Assembly (NCBI GenBank): GCA_023630585.1
Contig: CM042555.1
Span: forward strand, 2,580,001 to 2,644,000
Origin: Cranoglanis bouderius
Lineage: Eukaryota > Chordata > Actinopteri > Siluriformes > Cranoglanididae
DNA: 64,000 nucleotides
Direction of reading: 5' to 3'
The position numbers and the translations under genes were made by a program. The notes under the pieces were generated by a model. The model worked only from the letters and a program-made list of their open reading frames with translations. It was not told where the DNA came from and ran no database searches. Shown here one piece after another: positions 36,431 to 49,037 of this stretch; position 1 is the first letter of the stretch; every line of letters starts with the position of its first letter.

Positions 36431-37019
36431 ATATTTACTTCTCATGAAGCATGAAGGAATTTTTCCCTGCTCTCGTTGCTTGCTTGGTGCTGCTCTGGCT
36501 CCCTCAGGATTTTTGTCTGTCTCCAGAAAAATAAATAAATAAATAAAACCAGGACCAAAAATGCTGTTCGTCACTGCAGTGTGAATGTTACAGTTCACAT
36601 TTTTGCCTGTATTCATCAGCCTGGACTGTAGTTACACTGTACAGCAAACTAAGGAGTCAGATTATTGCCTATAGAATTATGGTGATTGTTTTAGTGGCAT
36701 ATTTTTGGTAGTTTGTACAGTTTCTGTCTCAAAAACATCTCCGTCTCAATAACTTAGTGTGAAGAAGTCATTACTTTTCCACCAGACAGTGTGGTGTGGT
36801 AAAAAATAAATAAATAAATAAATAAAATCTGTCATCATTTCCATTGCCAAGTGACCTAAAGTCGTACTTGGCTCACTTTCTTGCCAGGGTACTAAATGTC
36901 CCAATCAGGGATGTGTGGGTGGAGCTAATAATAATGCTGGCCACTGATTGGTCAAATGCAGTCATCACAGAATCATCTTTCTGGCTAGAATGGCTTCTCC
37001 AATGTTTTTTTTTTTTTTT

Positions 37020-37084
<65 letters not shown>

Positions 37085-38470
37085 AAACAATTCTATCATT
37101 ATCAGAGGTGCCAACATCTACAGTTTAGCCTTAGCATTTACTATTATTGTCCACTTGCTATGGCGATACAGGAGACACCTGTAACCTATGTGTAGCAGCG
37201 AAGGCGTGGTCAAGGAGAAGGAATCGCAGAGAATGAGCGGGTAATGAGTGAGTGCTTACATCTGTGTGTGGTTAAGAATGAAGGGTGTTTATATGCTGTT
37301 TGTAGTAAACGAAGTGCTTAAAAAAGAAACTATCAATAAAAAAGACACTTTGATGTTTTTCTACAAGTTGAACTGTTTTAGTGGAACAGTAATTTTCTCA
37401 AACTAAAACAGCGGTCAGACCAACCTCGAATAAAATACTCTGGGTAAAAATTCCAGTTCACTGAAGGAGAAAGGGCGCGGGCCGTGTGAAAGACGCATTT
37501 GTTTCTATTAGCGGTTACTTCTGCTTAACCCTGACGATATTGAGGTGAACTTTGACCTGTGGTTTAGCAAAGATCAGTTTTGTCATTTATTGAAAACAAG
37601 CGGGCGGGGCTGTGGTCTCTGGTTTTGTGTTTTTTTCCCCTCTGCCTGCTTGGATTTTCGTGTTAGTAAAGTTGGCACCACTGCAATACAATGTTTTGGA
37701 TCATTTTTGATTTATTTACCCACAGCAAAGTATTGGCACCCTTAGCATTATATCATCCACTCATCACCATTAAAAGAAACTGGTTGGGTCTCATGCTTAA
37801 CATTTTGCTTTGAAAGGAAGACATTGTTAAATTCTAGTAAAAGTTTACTAATCGTCCGCACCACCGGTCTCGTTTCCGCAACCACCAGGGAATCGGAGGC
37901 AAGAGTACGGATAACGTACCATGCCGTGTGTGGTGAAAAAGTGGTCTCTGAACTTTTCATTGGGGTATCTTGAAAATAATCTTGCAAAGAAGCTTGCTAA
38001 ATTGCCTGTTTTGTGTCATCGGGGCTGAACCAGGGATTTACGTCCGAGCCACACGTTAGCATCACAGACCGAGTACCCAGTATCCCATCGCAGTATTTAT
38101 CCAACTAGGGGTTGGATATTTGATGGCTTCACAGTATATCATTTTGCTGAGGTATTGTTAATTAACAAAGTGTCAACAAGAACCATGACAGCTTCCGGAT
38201 TCAGCTTCAGCTTCAACGGCCATTACAGCTTCAATTATAACATGTTTTTTTTTTTTTCCTTTTTAAGAAAAGGAGAAAAAAATACAACTGGTACAAAAAT
38301 AGTTTTTAATGTCCAGTAACAACGATCTGTCTGACAATAATGCGTATACTTAGAAAAGTGTATTATATAATGTCGTTATATCACAACATTGATATCATCA
38401 CCTGCATCTGTTTAAGGCAAGACACTACAGGGTCTTTAAAATTAAAATAAAATTGATATTACAGTACAGT
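36431..38470. other. Intergenic; long (CT)n and transposon relics
   Basis: (CT)n occupies about 37025-37077. Phrases such as AAGTATTGGCACCCTTAGC near 37727 recall the ends of fish DNA transposons. A 45-bp sequence (TGATGTTTTTCTACAAGTTG and onward) at 37351 recurs at 39591. No coding sequence is recognised. Confidence 0.5.
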
Positions 38471-38471
38471 A

Positions 38472-38887
38472 CAGGACCGCGCAAAAGTTTTAGACACGTG
38501 CAAAAAGAAATGCTGTAGAGAAAAGATACCTTCAAAATAATGAAATTAAATGTTTCTACATTTAAAAAAATTAAAAAAGAGCAGTAAACATTAGTAAATG
38601 AAACAAAGTCAATATCTGGTGTGACAAAAAAATAAAAATAAAAATAGTAGTCTCCGGTACAATGTGTGCAGTTTTATAAGGAAATGAGCTGGTAAGTTTT
38701 ATTGAGCATCTTGCAGAACCAGACACAGTTCTTCTGGACACTTTGACTTTCGCACTCGCTTCTTATTTTTGCAGCAAACATGTCATTTTGTGCTAGAAAA
38801 CTAATGTTTGGGAATCTAAAATGTTTTTTTTTTTGTACTGACTTAATGTAGAAGTCATAAAATAAAAAAATCTATAACACAGTAGTG
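38472..38887 (-). mobile_element. Mariner-type MITE, copy 2 (internally deleted)
   Basis: It is flanked by TA and starts CAGGACCGCGCAAAAGTTTT. It carries the family core (AAGGAAATGAGCTGGTAAG, CACTTTGACTTTCGCACTCG) and ends ACACAGTAGTG followed by TA. At 416 bp it is shorter than the 484-bp copy at 61648, lacking a segment after TTTTTGCAGCAAAC. Confidence 0.85.
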
Positions 38888-41870
38888 TACATCTTTGAAG
38901 ATTAATTGCTGATATTTTGACACCTATTTACCCAAATGATCAGTTTCATCTAATTAAATATGCATACATTTGCATACTTAATAAAACCAAACATATAGTC
39001 TTTGAATGGTGTTTGAATTCAAATATAGATTGTACTGTTAAGAACACAAATACAGCAATCATTAACATTTTGGGAAATTCCTGTGTAATATCCTTCTAAA
39101 TAGGGATAAAAAATTTAAATTCAAAATTTCCTGATTGCAGCTCAGATTTATTTATTTATTTATTTATTTTTGGGGGGGGGAGTGTAGGGAAAAAGACTGA
39201 AGGAAATAAAAGAAAATTAAAACATATGACATGATGTGATTGTGCCAAGTAGGCGGAGCTTAAACCTGCTGCCTTGCTTCACATAATGTGGTAGCCGGAA
39301 GTAGACAAAGACATTATATTTGTGTCGGGTTTAGATATGTGTAGTTGTTGTTATTGTTGTTGTTATTGTTGTTTAGCCAACTACAGTGTATCATTATATT
39401 GCAATTCATCAAAAAAACAACAACGGTGGATCATTTCTACCTGTAGTGTCTCGCCTTAAGGAAACAGAAGAATCTCTTTAATCAGGATGCAACACTATGC
39501 TGGATCTCCTTTTCCTTTCTGTATCTATATATAAAATATCACGTCTGATAACCTACCTCGTGCTCTCGGGTCATTATCCGGTGGGGAAGATTTGATGTTT
39601 TTATACAAGTTGAACTGTTTTAGTGGAACTGTAACCTGGTTTTCATACTCGTACAGTATATCTCTGTGTGGATGTAAAAGTAGGCGTCTGCTCTCTAAAG
39701 TTTCGTATTTAATACTTGTTTTAGGGTTCATGCACTGTATCTGTGGTCTGCCTCAAATGTCTGAGACGTCTCCGTGATGATGTGTAAAGCAGCGGTTCTC
39801 AGACCTTTCTTTAGTCTAAAACCTACTTTGTGGATATTGATGTCTAACGGAAAAAGCGGAAAAAACTACCCAAGGTGCTTTCACACGTGCCGTGTTTTGT
39901 TTTTTTTTTTGGTTACGGTATTAAAAAAATTCACAAAAGTGACGTCAAACACACGTCTTTTTCTTTTTAACCTCGCACACTGGGTGGCAAGCGAGAAAAA
40001 CAAACATGCTGCTGGCGAATTAAGTGAAACGCTTATTACTGAGGATATTTACATAATCGAAAATATTTTAGCGCCAATTTTCTAACCAGGAATAACAACG
40101 TGTCTAGTGCACGACGTTCACAAGTACATGAGGTGACGTTCCGCTTTGACTGTAGCTGCATACGGTCAAGTTCATCTGCATTACTGATAATAATACGTCT
40201 GATCTAGACAGCAAGCTAGGAGGCTAGATAGTTAGTTAGCCGATACTAGCTAGGACTGGTTGTCATGGTTACAGTGTAGACTTGGCGTGACGGGCCTCTC
40301 TCCTATAATTACTGTCATTTTATCCACTTTGCCAGCTTCCTCCGCAGCTATCGGAGTTACGTACAAGAGGCGCAGCGTTGCTGTGATGACGTCGCAGCTC
40401 GCTAATTGGGCACATAGTGGCCGTGAATTGTGACCGGTTTTGAATTTGAAGATTTGAACGAAGCATTTGACAAAATTTGAAATGACGTATGACACAGAGA
40501 TACAGTCTGAGAGCTGCGGACTTAAGGGAATATTAAACACGCTGAAGATAAAGTATGTGCGGTTGCCAACCTTATGCACGTTAACACCAACCTAAACCAC
40601 GTCGTGAGAGGAAACTCCGCTCGAGTGATTAAACACACGTTAGCACAAAGTGAACGAAGCGGCAAAATGATGTACAAACATCATTAACAGACCTGTATAT
40701 ACATTTGATCTAGCTATAGAAATGATTTGAATTCTAGAGCAGTGTTTAGTCTCTGTTCGTAGACCAGATGAGTCGTAAGACAGAGCTGATAAACAGCTGC
40801 TGTGAACATCTGCGACACCACCCGTGGGCCTCCTGTTGCATTTACTTACACGAAGGAACAGCATCTGTGGTGAGCTTGTTAGAGGAACGTTCTTTATTTG
40901 TCAAATCTTACGATCTTTTTATCTGCAAAAGGTCTTAATCTGTAAAACGTGTACATTTCGGTGATGCAGATAAAAAAAATTGCAGAAGGATCTCTTGGTG
41001 CGTACGTCGTTTCTCATTCCAGAGAACGTTTCGGTTCGTACTTTGTGACTGATCGTACATTTACAGACAGGTGATAAATTAAAGAGGGGGAAAAAAATCG
41101 TCGTTAAAACGTGTATGTAAGGTGTTTATCCAAAACGAGCCACCAGAACAGCTCCTTGGCATTGAGTCTACACGTCTCTGGTCTCTGTACCGGAGCGATG
41201 AACACCATTCTTCTGAAGGTTTTTCCCTCAGTCAGGTGTTTTGATGATGGTGGTAGAGAGCGCTGTCGCCGTCTAACACGCCGCTCCGAAATCTTCGATT
41301 GGATTGAGATTTGGTGAGTGTGAAGGCCAGCGCACATGGTTTACATCAAACTATTCAGTGAGCTCTCGTTCGCTGTGAATGGGGGCGGAGCCGTCCGAGA
41401 AGAAAGCACGCCCATTTGCGAGATAGAAATGTTCGGATTGATTTGCACTGACACTTCTCGCTAAGGAAAATAAATAAATAAATAAATAAATAAATGCCCA
41501 TGGAGTATAGCAGAGAGTCTGTTTGTTTTTGTTTTTTTTCTTTAATGTCTCACTCGTTTGCGTGACAGGGCCAGCTTTACACCTTATTCAGATTTCAGTT
41601 TCTAATCCTGTGCCCCCGTTGGTGATCTCTGATGGTCGTGTTTTGTTTCGGCTTCTCAGTTATTCTCTGTTTGGAGAAGATTAACCAGGCAGCAGGTGCT
41701 CACTGATGGTCCTTTAGACAAATACAGAGCAACTCAATGTTGTTTCACAGATACTAAGCTGAGAATTCCAATGGCGTCCTTTTTTTTTTTTTTTTTTTGT
41801 ACTCTTTCTTCAGTTTTATCTGTATAATCTCTAAAAAACAAAACAAAAAGGGTATTAGTGTCCATCCCGA
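38888..41870. other. Intergenic, mostly unique
   Basis: No gene. A G-run (39173-39180), several T-rich runs and unique sequence at about 40080-41340 that has a normal base composition but no long open frame with recognisable similarity. Short frames here were inspected and not accepted. Confidence 0.45.
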
Positions 41871-42240
41871 TGGCCCTTTATCATCCTAAACAAACAGCCA
41901 ACCCACAATGAATGGCCTATTTATCGAAGGGTTTCTCGCTGCCCCAAAATTCCCATCGGGAGGACGACTCGGAGACGACCCCATTAGCATGTAGCGGTGT
42001 CGGGTTAGCGGCGCCACCATGGCAACCCCGATGCATTCGGACCCATTCGGCTCTGTAAAGCAAACATCATTTCGTGCGGGTCGCCGTCTGAGCTCTGTGA
42101 GTGCTGTCAATCAAAGACAGGATTTAACACAGCGTCGTGTCTGAACGTGGTGCTAAACACATGGATTATCCTCTTCACAGTTTGGTTATCACCCGCCATT
42201 AATCATGGTAATATTTGTAGGCCCAGTGTCTGAGTGTTAA
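41870..42240. promoter_or_regulatory. Candidate conserved non-coding element
   Basis: Unique sequence containing CACCATGGCAACC (an RFX X-box half-site-like motif) near 42014, TGTCAATCAAAG (PBX/TCF-like) near 42105, and GCCATTAATCATGG near 42195. There is no repeat and no coding frame. It could be a downstream enhancer of igdcc3 or its neighbour. Confidence 0.25.
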
Positions 42241-42676
42241 CTCACTGCTGTATGAGTAGACACAAGTCCACTGCTTAAAAGATGGATGTGTCAACACGTA
42301 AAACGCAACATGGCGGCTCCATCACTAAGTCCCACCTCTTTATTAAAAAGAGACAATCATCTTGTGATTAAGAGATTCACTCCCATGCACAGATATAAGA
42401 TGCCTTGCTGTGTTACTTACGAATTCGTATGTTTTATTTGAGTCATTTGAGCCACATTATTTACGCCATTTTTTGTCATGCTCTGGTTCCCGAGAGCGTG
42501 GCCAAGATGGCCGCCGAGCAGACAGACGGTACAGTCAGCTCAATTGAGTTAGCAGTGTTAGACTTAGCAGTATCTGTGTTCTGTTGAACCTCAGTGGTAT
42601 TGATAGGCATTTTGCTCTGTACATTAATCAGAAGTTTCGACATGAGAGTCAGTGCTGCAAATCGCTCTATGCGCGT

Positions 42677-42677
<1 letters not shown>

Positions 42678-42745
<68 letters not shown>
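42678..42745. repeat. (CA)n microsatellite
   Basis: About 66 bp of CA repeat in otherwise unique sequence. Confidence 0.95.
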
Positions 42746-42746
<1 letters not shown>

Positions 42747-44540
42747 CTCAGAATTTGTTTTGCTAATAAAGTATCTAGTGCCATCTGACTCAGTGATACT
42801 CGAATAAATACCATGTTTGCACTCCTTTTTCGGATTTCTACTTGCAACCTTTTCTGAAAATGAAACCCTCCGCTCTAGGCTTCCACACAGGACCTTCAAG
42901 TATTCCTCCAGATGAACAGAGGACATTTTTTCCCCCAAAAAAAATTAGTTAGTGGACATCTAGTGGTTTTTAATTTAAAGAAAATTTTTAAAAAGTTGCT
43001 TAAATGACAACACCTACAGAGGTGGTGGATTAAATGAAATCTAGCTGAGGTTTTCGTGTGTGCGACTTGGTCTTGATAGCTGTGATAATGTCCAGTTCAG
43101 ACAATAAACACGATTAAACGTCATTAAATCATATTTCGAGACAGTTGAAGAGACACGAGTCTGTCAAAGAGCTACAGGAAGAGAAATTAGAATATTGGCC
43201 CAACATTCATGAGTGTGTAAGACTGATTAACCTACATCCTTAAGGGTTCCTCGGTTGTGCCTCTGGGAGAACCGAGTGTTTCCACTTGTCCATAGGGGCA
43301 GGTGATGCAGAGCTCCAACTTTTATATCAGCATTTCAGAACTCCAGATATTGTAAATTATGTTGAAATACAAATTAAATATTTTGAGTCACCAACGATTA
43401 AAAAACAGGCTATTGGACAGGTGCTACATTGATTTTCTCATCTTTCTAGATAGCTCCGTAGAGTTATTATTCACCTAGTGGTCAAAAATGGGAACTGGAC
43501 ATAGAGGCCCATTGGGCAGGAATCACGCTGCCCCATTGGGTCAGGAATCACGCTGCCCCATTGGGGCAGGAATCACGCTGCCCCATACTCGCTGTATGAA
43601 CATTTTCAGTGTAGGAGGAGCAGCGGACAGGACAGTTCATCACAAGGTCGAGGCTTTTATGCCAAATTGAGCTTGTTTTAAAAAAGTTCCACAGGGTTAC
43701 TTCACGAAATTGACGAGATAGTAGCCTATAGCAAGTGTCAAGTGTGAGCGTGAGCAATAGCTTTGAGGCTATGTCGTTATCAAAGTTGTCCTGTCTGACT
43801 AAAATCACTGGCCAATGCTGAAGTTGAACCTTTTTTCTAAGAGCATATGATAAAACCTAGACCCAAGAGACGCATATTCAGCTTTTTATTGCTGAGTAAC
43901 TTTTCATTTCTATTCAAGAAAACAAATCTGTCCCGTAATCTCCTTCTCATCACAGTCACTGCTGTCACGGTGCAAAAACGTTCCCACTGCTCGAAGGAAA
44001 AATAAAACCATTTATTACGGTATTTCGCCATAAGAACAAGAAAGTGTCTTGAAGTAGATAATCCTAATTTCTTTTGAGATACTTAGTCATAATTTTGAGA
44101 AACCTTTTTGTTAGGAATGAGTTATTTGGAATTGTGTACATCGTTTAAAAAAAATAAAAATAAAAATAATAATAATAATCTTTTGCTGGCTTCTCCAGAG
44201 AAACACCAAATGTATAAATGAATCGTAAAAAGAATTCTGTGGAAGCCTGTTTATCTTATTAAACAAAACAAAAAAACCAAAAACAAAAGAACAAATACAA
44301 CCATTTTGTAATTTCTAATAAATCTAATTCATCTAATCTAAGAAAGATTCTCAAAGTTGTGACTTAGTATCTCAGAAATACCAAGAATAGCATCAGTTAC
44401 ATATAAAAATGAATAATAAATCGATTTATTTGCATAAACTCCGCCCCATATTTTGCAACTTTATCTACAAACAGCCCCAAAAAAACCAGTGGATATCATT
44501 TTACTCAAGTGAAAGACACAAAGCTGCATCGACATCTTGA

Positions 44541-44576
<36 letters not shown>

Positions 44577-45600
44577 TGTGTGTGTGTGTGTGTTTTAAAG
44601 TTTGCACAAGTTTTTACACTCACAAACCTTTAATATAAATCAGGGTTATAGCTATAGTAGTGCTTAAAGGTCTGTCCTTCACCCTTGCAGTATGAATACA
44701 CCAGTTTGTGTAGTTTGTACAGTTGTTTATGTCACTCTACAAGCTTTAGATTCACTGTATGTGCTTTATTCTTTGTTGTTCTTGTTTTGTTTTGTTTTGT
44801 TTTAGAAAAAGGTTCAGAGATTTAGTGAAACAAAGAGAAGGCAAAGAGCGAATCAATATATTTCTCTGTATATCTGTTTTCTTTCTTCTCCCTAGCTCAC
44901 TGATCTGGTTTCTGCTCTGATGTCCTTTTATTTTCATGTGTCTGTTCGGGAGCACCGCGGATTTGTTTCTCCGTGTTCTCTGTGTGTGATAAATAAATAA
45001 ATCAGGAAGCCTCTCTCGGGCGTCGTGATCTCCGTTTATACAGATCCTTGTGCGTATGTGCTGTATGCTAGACCATGATGGACCATTTTTAGTGGTTTGT
45101 ATTGTTTTAGGGTTCCATGAGCAAGAACAAAAAAAATACGTAAATGATGATAATAAACTAGTTCTAGTAATAAAAGTGTTTCTCGGTTATTTTTCTCTGC
45201 TGTGTATTTTTTCGGTCGCGTGGTGTGTGAAGTGTGACGTGTATTTCAGAGGGATTGATTATTCTCCAGGGAAAAAGCTCATTAATATTTCACACATTGC
45301 ACAGTTCTGATCTCTTAAGAATACTTTATTGCTCATATTCACGGTAAACATTAATACGTCCGCCATTTTGGAAATGAGCTACAAAGTAGATCTACAAAGC
45401 CAAGTCTACAAATTTAGCATATTACAGGTGAAATAAATATTAATATGAATTTCCATGCCTTGTTTTTCGAGCCTAATTCCAGTAAAGAAGTGAAATGTAG
45501 CTAAATGATAGATAGAAATAATGATAGAATGACATCATAATCATAAACCATCCGGAACCTTCTTGATCAAGCACTAAACTATTAAAAACACTTAAAATAT
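42746..45600. other. Intergenic, unique with a short tandem repeat
   Basis: No gene is recognised. A 26-28 bp unit (ATTGGGNCAGGAATCACGCT-like) is repeated three times at about 43508-43587. An ATT microsatellite sits at 44541-44577 and several AATAAA motifs occur around 44985-45175 without an associated coding region. Confidence 0.5.
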
Positions 45601-45603
45601 GAT

Positions 45604-46105
45604 CGCTTACAGCACAGCGCTGTTTAATTCTCTGTTGAATATCACAAATCTGACAGGTGAGAAGGTGTTGATTCATTGTTTTTTCTAACAGCAGATAACA
45701 GGTTCATATTAATGTGCTTGTTCTAATATGTTATCGTTTCTATAGTAACAGCTCATTGACAAGGACATTTGTATCGATACGGTGAAGTTTTCTGTAAGGA
45801 GACGTTTATTTAACGTTTATGGAAGGAGTCTCCAGTGTCAGCGCTTTGCAACATTCTGAAGTAAAGCTTTTTCAACAGCTTCAGAACAAAGGAGTTTGTC
45901 TCATTAAGTTCAAGTCAGAGAAAAAAAAAAAGGAGAGGCTGAAAGAGAATAAAACTAAAACTATCCTTTTTTTTTTTACTTTCTGCAAATACATGCTGCT
46001 TTTTTTTTGTTTCAGAGTGGAAGACAAAAGCCTGGTATTGAATTTCTGTCACTCTAATCATGCTCCATTGTGTCAAGGTCAAATTACAGGAGAGTGAGTG
46101 AGAGT

Positions 46106-46166
<61 letters not shown>

Positions 46167-46216
46167 GATAAATCTAGCACAGTAATCAAGCAATCAGCAG
46201 TGGGACGGCTTTGGGA
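45604..46216 (+). mobile_element. Fold-back repeat plus GA-tailed block, copy A of a local duplication
   Basis: Left-end sequence of the fold-back family (45604-45900) is followed by TACTTTCTGCAAATACATGC, GTGTCAAGGTCAAATTACAG, a (GA)n tract (46112-46160) and GGAGGATAAATCTAGCACAG. The same order recurs at 48080-49037, so the region is either a composite repeat or a local duplication. Confidence 0.75.
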
Positions 46217-46620
46217 ACTGATCAGTCCTCACCTGCTTGTTTATTTGTTTGTTTGTTTGTTTCATTTAAACGATACAGCATACAGTCGACAGCATAATTA
46301 TTGGCACCCCTCTTGAACATTAACGCAAATGAATAACACATGCAGTGGGGTTAAATTTAAAGCTTTTTTCCCCCCTGCAAAACGTTGCTTTCAAAATGAT
46401 TAGCAGAGAATCAGAGAGTTACTAATTGTCTTCCAAGAGGTTGGAGAATATCTCAGATCCTCCGCCATGCAGATTTCAGATTTCACTTCAGACAGTCCTT
46501 CAGTGGGGCAGTCACCGTCGACTTTCTCATCCTGAGAACAAGTGTTGATTTGAACTGATGATTTCTGCCAAAAATCTTTTTTTAAAAGATCTATTAATTA
46601 TTATTATTATTATTATTTTT
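46217..46620. other. Intergenic, DNA-transposon end fragment
   Basis: CATAATTATTGGCACCCCTC at about 46291-46310 resembles the termini of fish Tc1/mariner-type elements. The downstream 250 bp has no recognisable transposase. Confidence 0.4.
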
Positions 46621-46624
46621 TTGT

Positions 46625-46980
46625 CTCATTCACTTCAAGTCAGAGAAAAAAAAAAAGAAAAAAGAAAGAGGCTGGTGAAGGAACGACTGTTTATAGCTGC
46701 TATCATCTAAGTGATAACATGAGCTAACTTGTTTTGTAGACGCTCCACTACATTAAATGTAACTAGAAATGGATAAAAAGCACAATGTGTTGTTCGTTAA
46801 TAAATTAAAATGTGTAATTGTTGGTAAATGGCTGTGGTGTAAGAGGAATAAAACACTTCAGGATGGGTTGTGCTGTGGTAGAGTCGAACCGCATCATGCC
46901 ACGCCCTCGTGGATTATTTTCCTACAACAGCACAATCTGCAAGTGTTTTATTCCTTAATGAAGCAATGTATAGATTTGTG
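46625..46980 (+). mobile_element. Fold-back repeat family, right-half copy
   Basis: Contains GAGGCTGGTGAAGGAACGAC, TATAGCTGCTATCATCTAAG, GTAGACGCTCCACTACATTA and GTAAGAGGAATAAAACACTT, the ordered right-hand blocks of the family. A (CT)n tract follows at about 46988-47050. Confidence 0.75.
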
Positions 46981-47000
46981 GAAGCCCCACTCTCTCTCTC

Positions 47001-47057
<57 letters not shown>

Positions 47058-47148
47058 CTCAGTGAGAAACCCAGTGTCCTGACACTTTATTTATTATCTG
47101 TGTGAATGTGAAAGCTGTAAATCAGATAAAACAGGGAGCTCTATTCCC

Positions 47149-47153
<5 letters not shown>

Positions 47154-47203
<50 letters not shown>

Positions 47204-47467
47204 AACCCAATCACAACCCGAGCCACCTTTGTCGGCTTTTTGTTTGCCCCAGTGCCCTCTGGGTAATTTTTGGCCCGGAGGGAGCGCCGGGGCTCTGAGA
47301 GTCGAGCAGGTCAGAGGCCTCCTCTCCCCGACCTCCTGACTCTGAAGGGTTTTTTTTTTTCCCTCTCCATCACTTTTGTTCTTTATAGCTTCCAGATTTG
47401 CAAGCCGTAACTCCATCAGCCCCTCCAAGGTGACTCTGAGATGAGAGAGAAACAACGAGGTTTCCCT

Positions 47468-47516
<49 letters not shown>

Positions 47517-47520
47517 GGAG
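47154..47520. other. CA microsatellites flanking a GC-rich unique segment
   Basis: (CA)n occupies about 47154-47199 and 47470-47513. The 270 bp between them is unique and GC-rich (GCCCGGAGGGAGCGCCGGGG near 47272). It has no coding frame with known similarity; a conserved element is possible but unproven. Confidence 0.45.
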
Positions 47521-47742
47521 ATAATCAAAACCATCTTGTCAGCTCCTGCTGCTTCACATGGGCAGTGTGTATTAATCCGTGTGTGTATATGAAGGGTTTT
47601 ATTATTTTTTTTGTATAAGCGTGTATGTGTGTGTTGTTGTGGGTGGAGGAGTGTGAGCGCAATTTTTGCCAAGTGTCTGCTTTAGAAATACATATTTGAT
47701 GAAGCCTGAGACCTTTAGCGCTGGCAGAGAGGGAACACTTGA

Positions 47743-47743
47743 A

Positions 47744-47790
<47 letters not shown>

Positions 47791-47870
47791 CACACAGCTC
47801 TACCATGCATGATTAGATTTGAAATCCAACATATCGGAACATGTGTGCACATCAGGCATACATACAAGAA

Positions 47871-47967
<97 letters not shown>

Positions 47968-47987
47968 GTGCCTGTGGTGAAGAAAGG

Positions 47988-48048
<61 letters not shown>
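47743..48048. repeat. Compound (CA)22 ... (CA)45 ... (GT)29 cluster
   Basis: Three dinucleotide arrays at about 47743-47788, 47874-47963 and 47990-48048. The last two are complementary, with only about 26 bp between them, so the DNA can form a very long hairpin or cruciform, and a lengthy Z-DNA-prone region. Confidence 0.95.
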
Positions 48049-48050
<2 letters not shown>

Positions 48051-48079
48051 CTCAGTGTCATAAGATTAAACACATTTAC

Positions 48080-48745
48080 ACATTCTGTTTGCTGTTTAAT
48101 TTCTTGGTTCTGATTGGCCAGAAGGTGTTGATGCATTTCCTCTAACAGCAGCTCTGACAGTAGTGCAGCTACAATTCACAGGTTTATATTAACATTAACG
48201 CACCCGTTCTAATACATTCTCATTTCTGGATAAACATATCGTTAAAAGTATTTAATCGTTGATGTGGTGAAGTTTTCTGTAAGGAGAAATGTGTTTGTTT
48301 AACATTTTTGGAAGGAGTCTCCAGTGTCGGAGCTTTGTAACAGTCAGAGGTAAAACTGTTTCAGCAGTTTCAGGACATTTCAGGACAGAGGAGTTTACAC
48401 TTTGCTGTGTCTCAGTAAGAAAAGCTGCAAGGGTTGTTTTTTTTGTCTTATTAACTTCAAGAAAGATAAAAGAGAGGCTGGTGAAGGGAGGACTGTTTAT
48501 AGCTGCTATAACGTAAGTGAGAACAGGAACGGACTTGTTTCATGGACGTTCCACAGCATGAAATGTAACTATAAACGGATAAATAGTGTGTCTTGTCGTT
48601 CTTTAATGAACATGGTATAAGTGGTGCGCTGTTATAGGAATATAATCAGCTTCTGGGTGGAAACAGTAACCACGCTTCATCACACCATTCTGTCGTTGAT
48701 TGTTTTCCTATAACAGCATGACACAGAGTGTTTTATTCCTTATTT
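48080..48745 (+). mobile_element. Fold-back repeat family, near full-length copy
   Basis: The most complete copy in the window. It starts near TTCTGATTGGCCAGAAGGTG, passes through CAGCTCTGACAGTAGTGCAG, GGAGTCTCCAGTGTCGGAGC, GAGAGGCTGGTGAAGGGAGG and TATAGCTGCTATAACGTAAG, and ends with a hairpin whose arms are GCTGTTATAGGAATATAATC (48629-48648) and its inverted partner at about 48699-48718. No coding capacity is visible, so it is non-autonomous. Confidence 0.85.
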
Positions 48746-48774
48746 ACACACAATGTCACTAAAATTATTTATTT

Positions 48775-48949
48775 TTTTTTTATTAAATTTTTTTTTTTTA
48801 CTTTCTGCAAATAGATGCTGCTTTTTTAAGTTTCTGAGCGGAAGACAAAAGCCTGCTCGGGTCTCTCTGCTTGGGATTTCAAAATTGTTGAGATGTTTCG
48901 GTATATTGATTTCTGTCACTCCAATCACACTCCATTGTGTCAAGGTCAA

Positions 48950-48990
<41 letters not shown>

Positions 48991-49037
48991 GGAGGATAAA
49001 TAAGGCACAGTAATCAAGCAATCAGCAGTGGGAAGGC
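48775..49037 (+). repeat. GA-tailed block, copy B of the local duplication
   Basis: Matches 45960-46216: TACTTTCTGCAAATAGATGC, GTGTCAAGGTCAAATTACAG, (GA)n at about 48954-48988, GGAGGATAAATAAGGCACAG and CAATCAGCAGTGGGA. The match ends at GGCTT, where the Tc1 fragment starts. Confidence 0.8.

Noticed and set aside
39774..40085. 103-codon frame in the intergenic region
   Set aside because: Unsupported by splice sites, start context or recognisable similarity; expected by chance in this much DNA.
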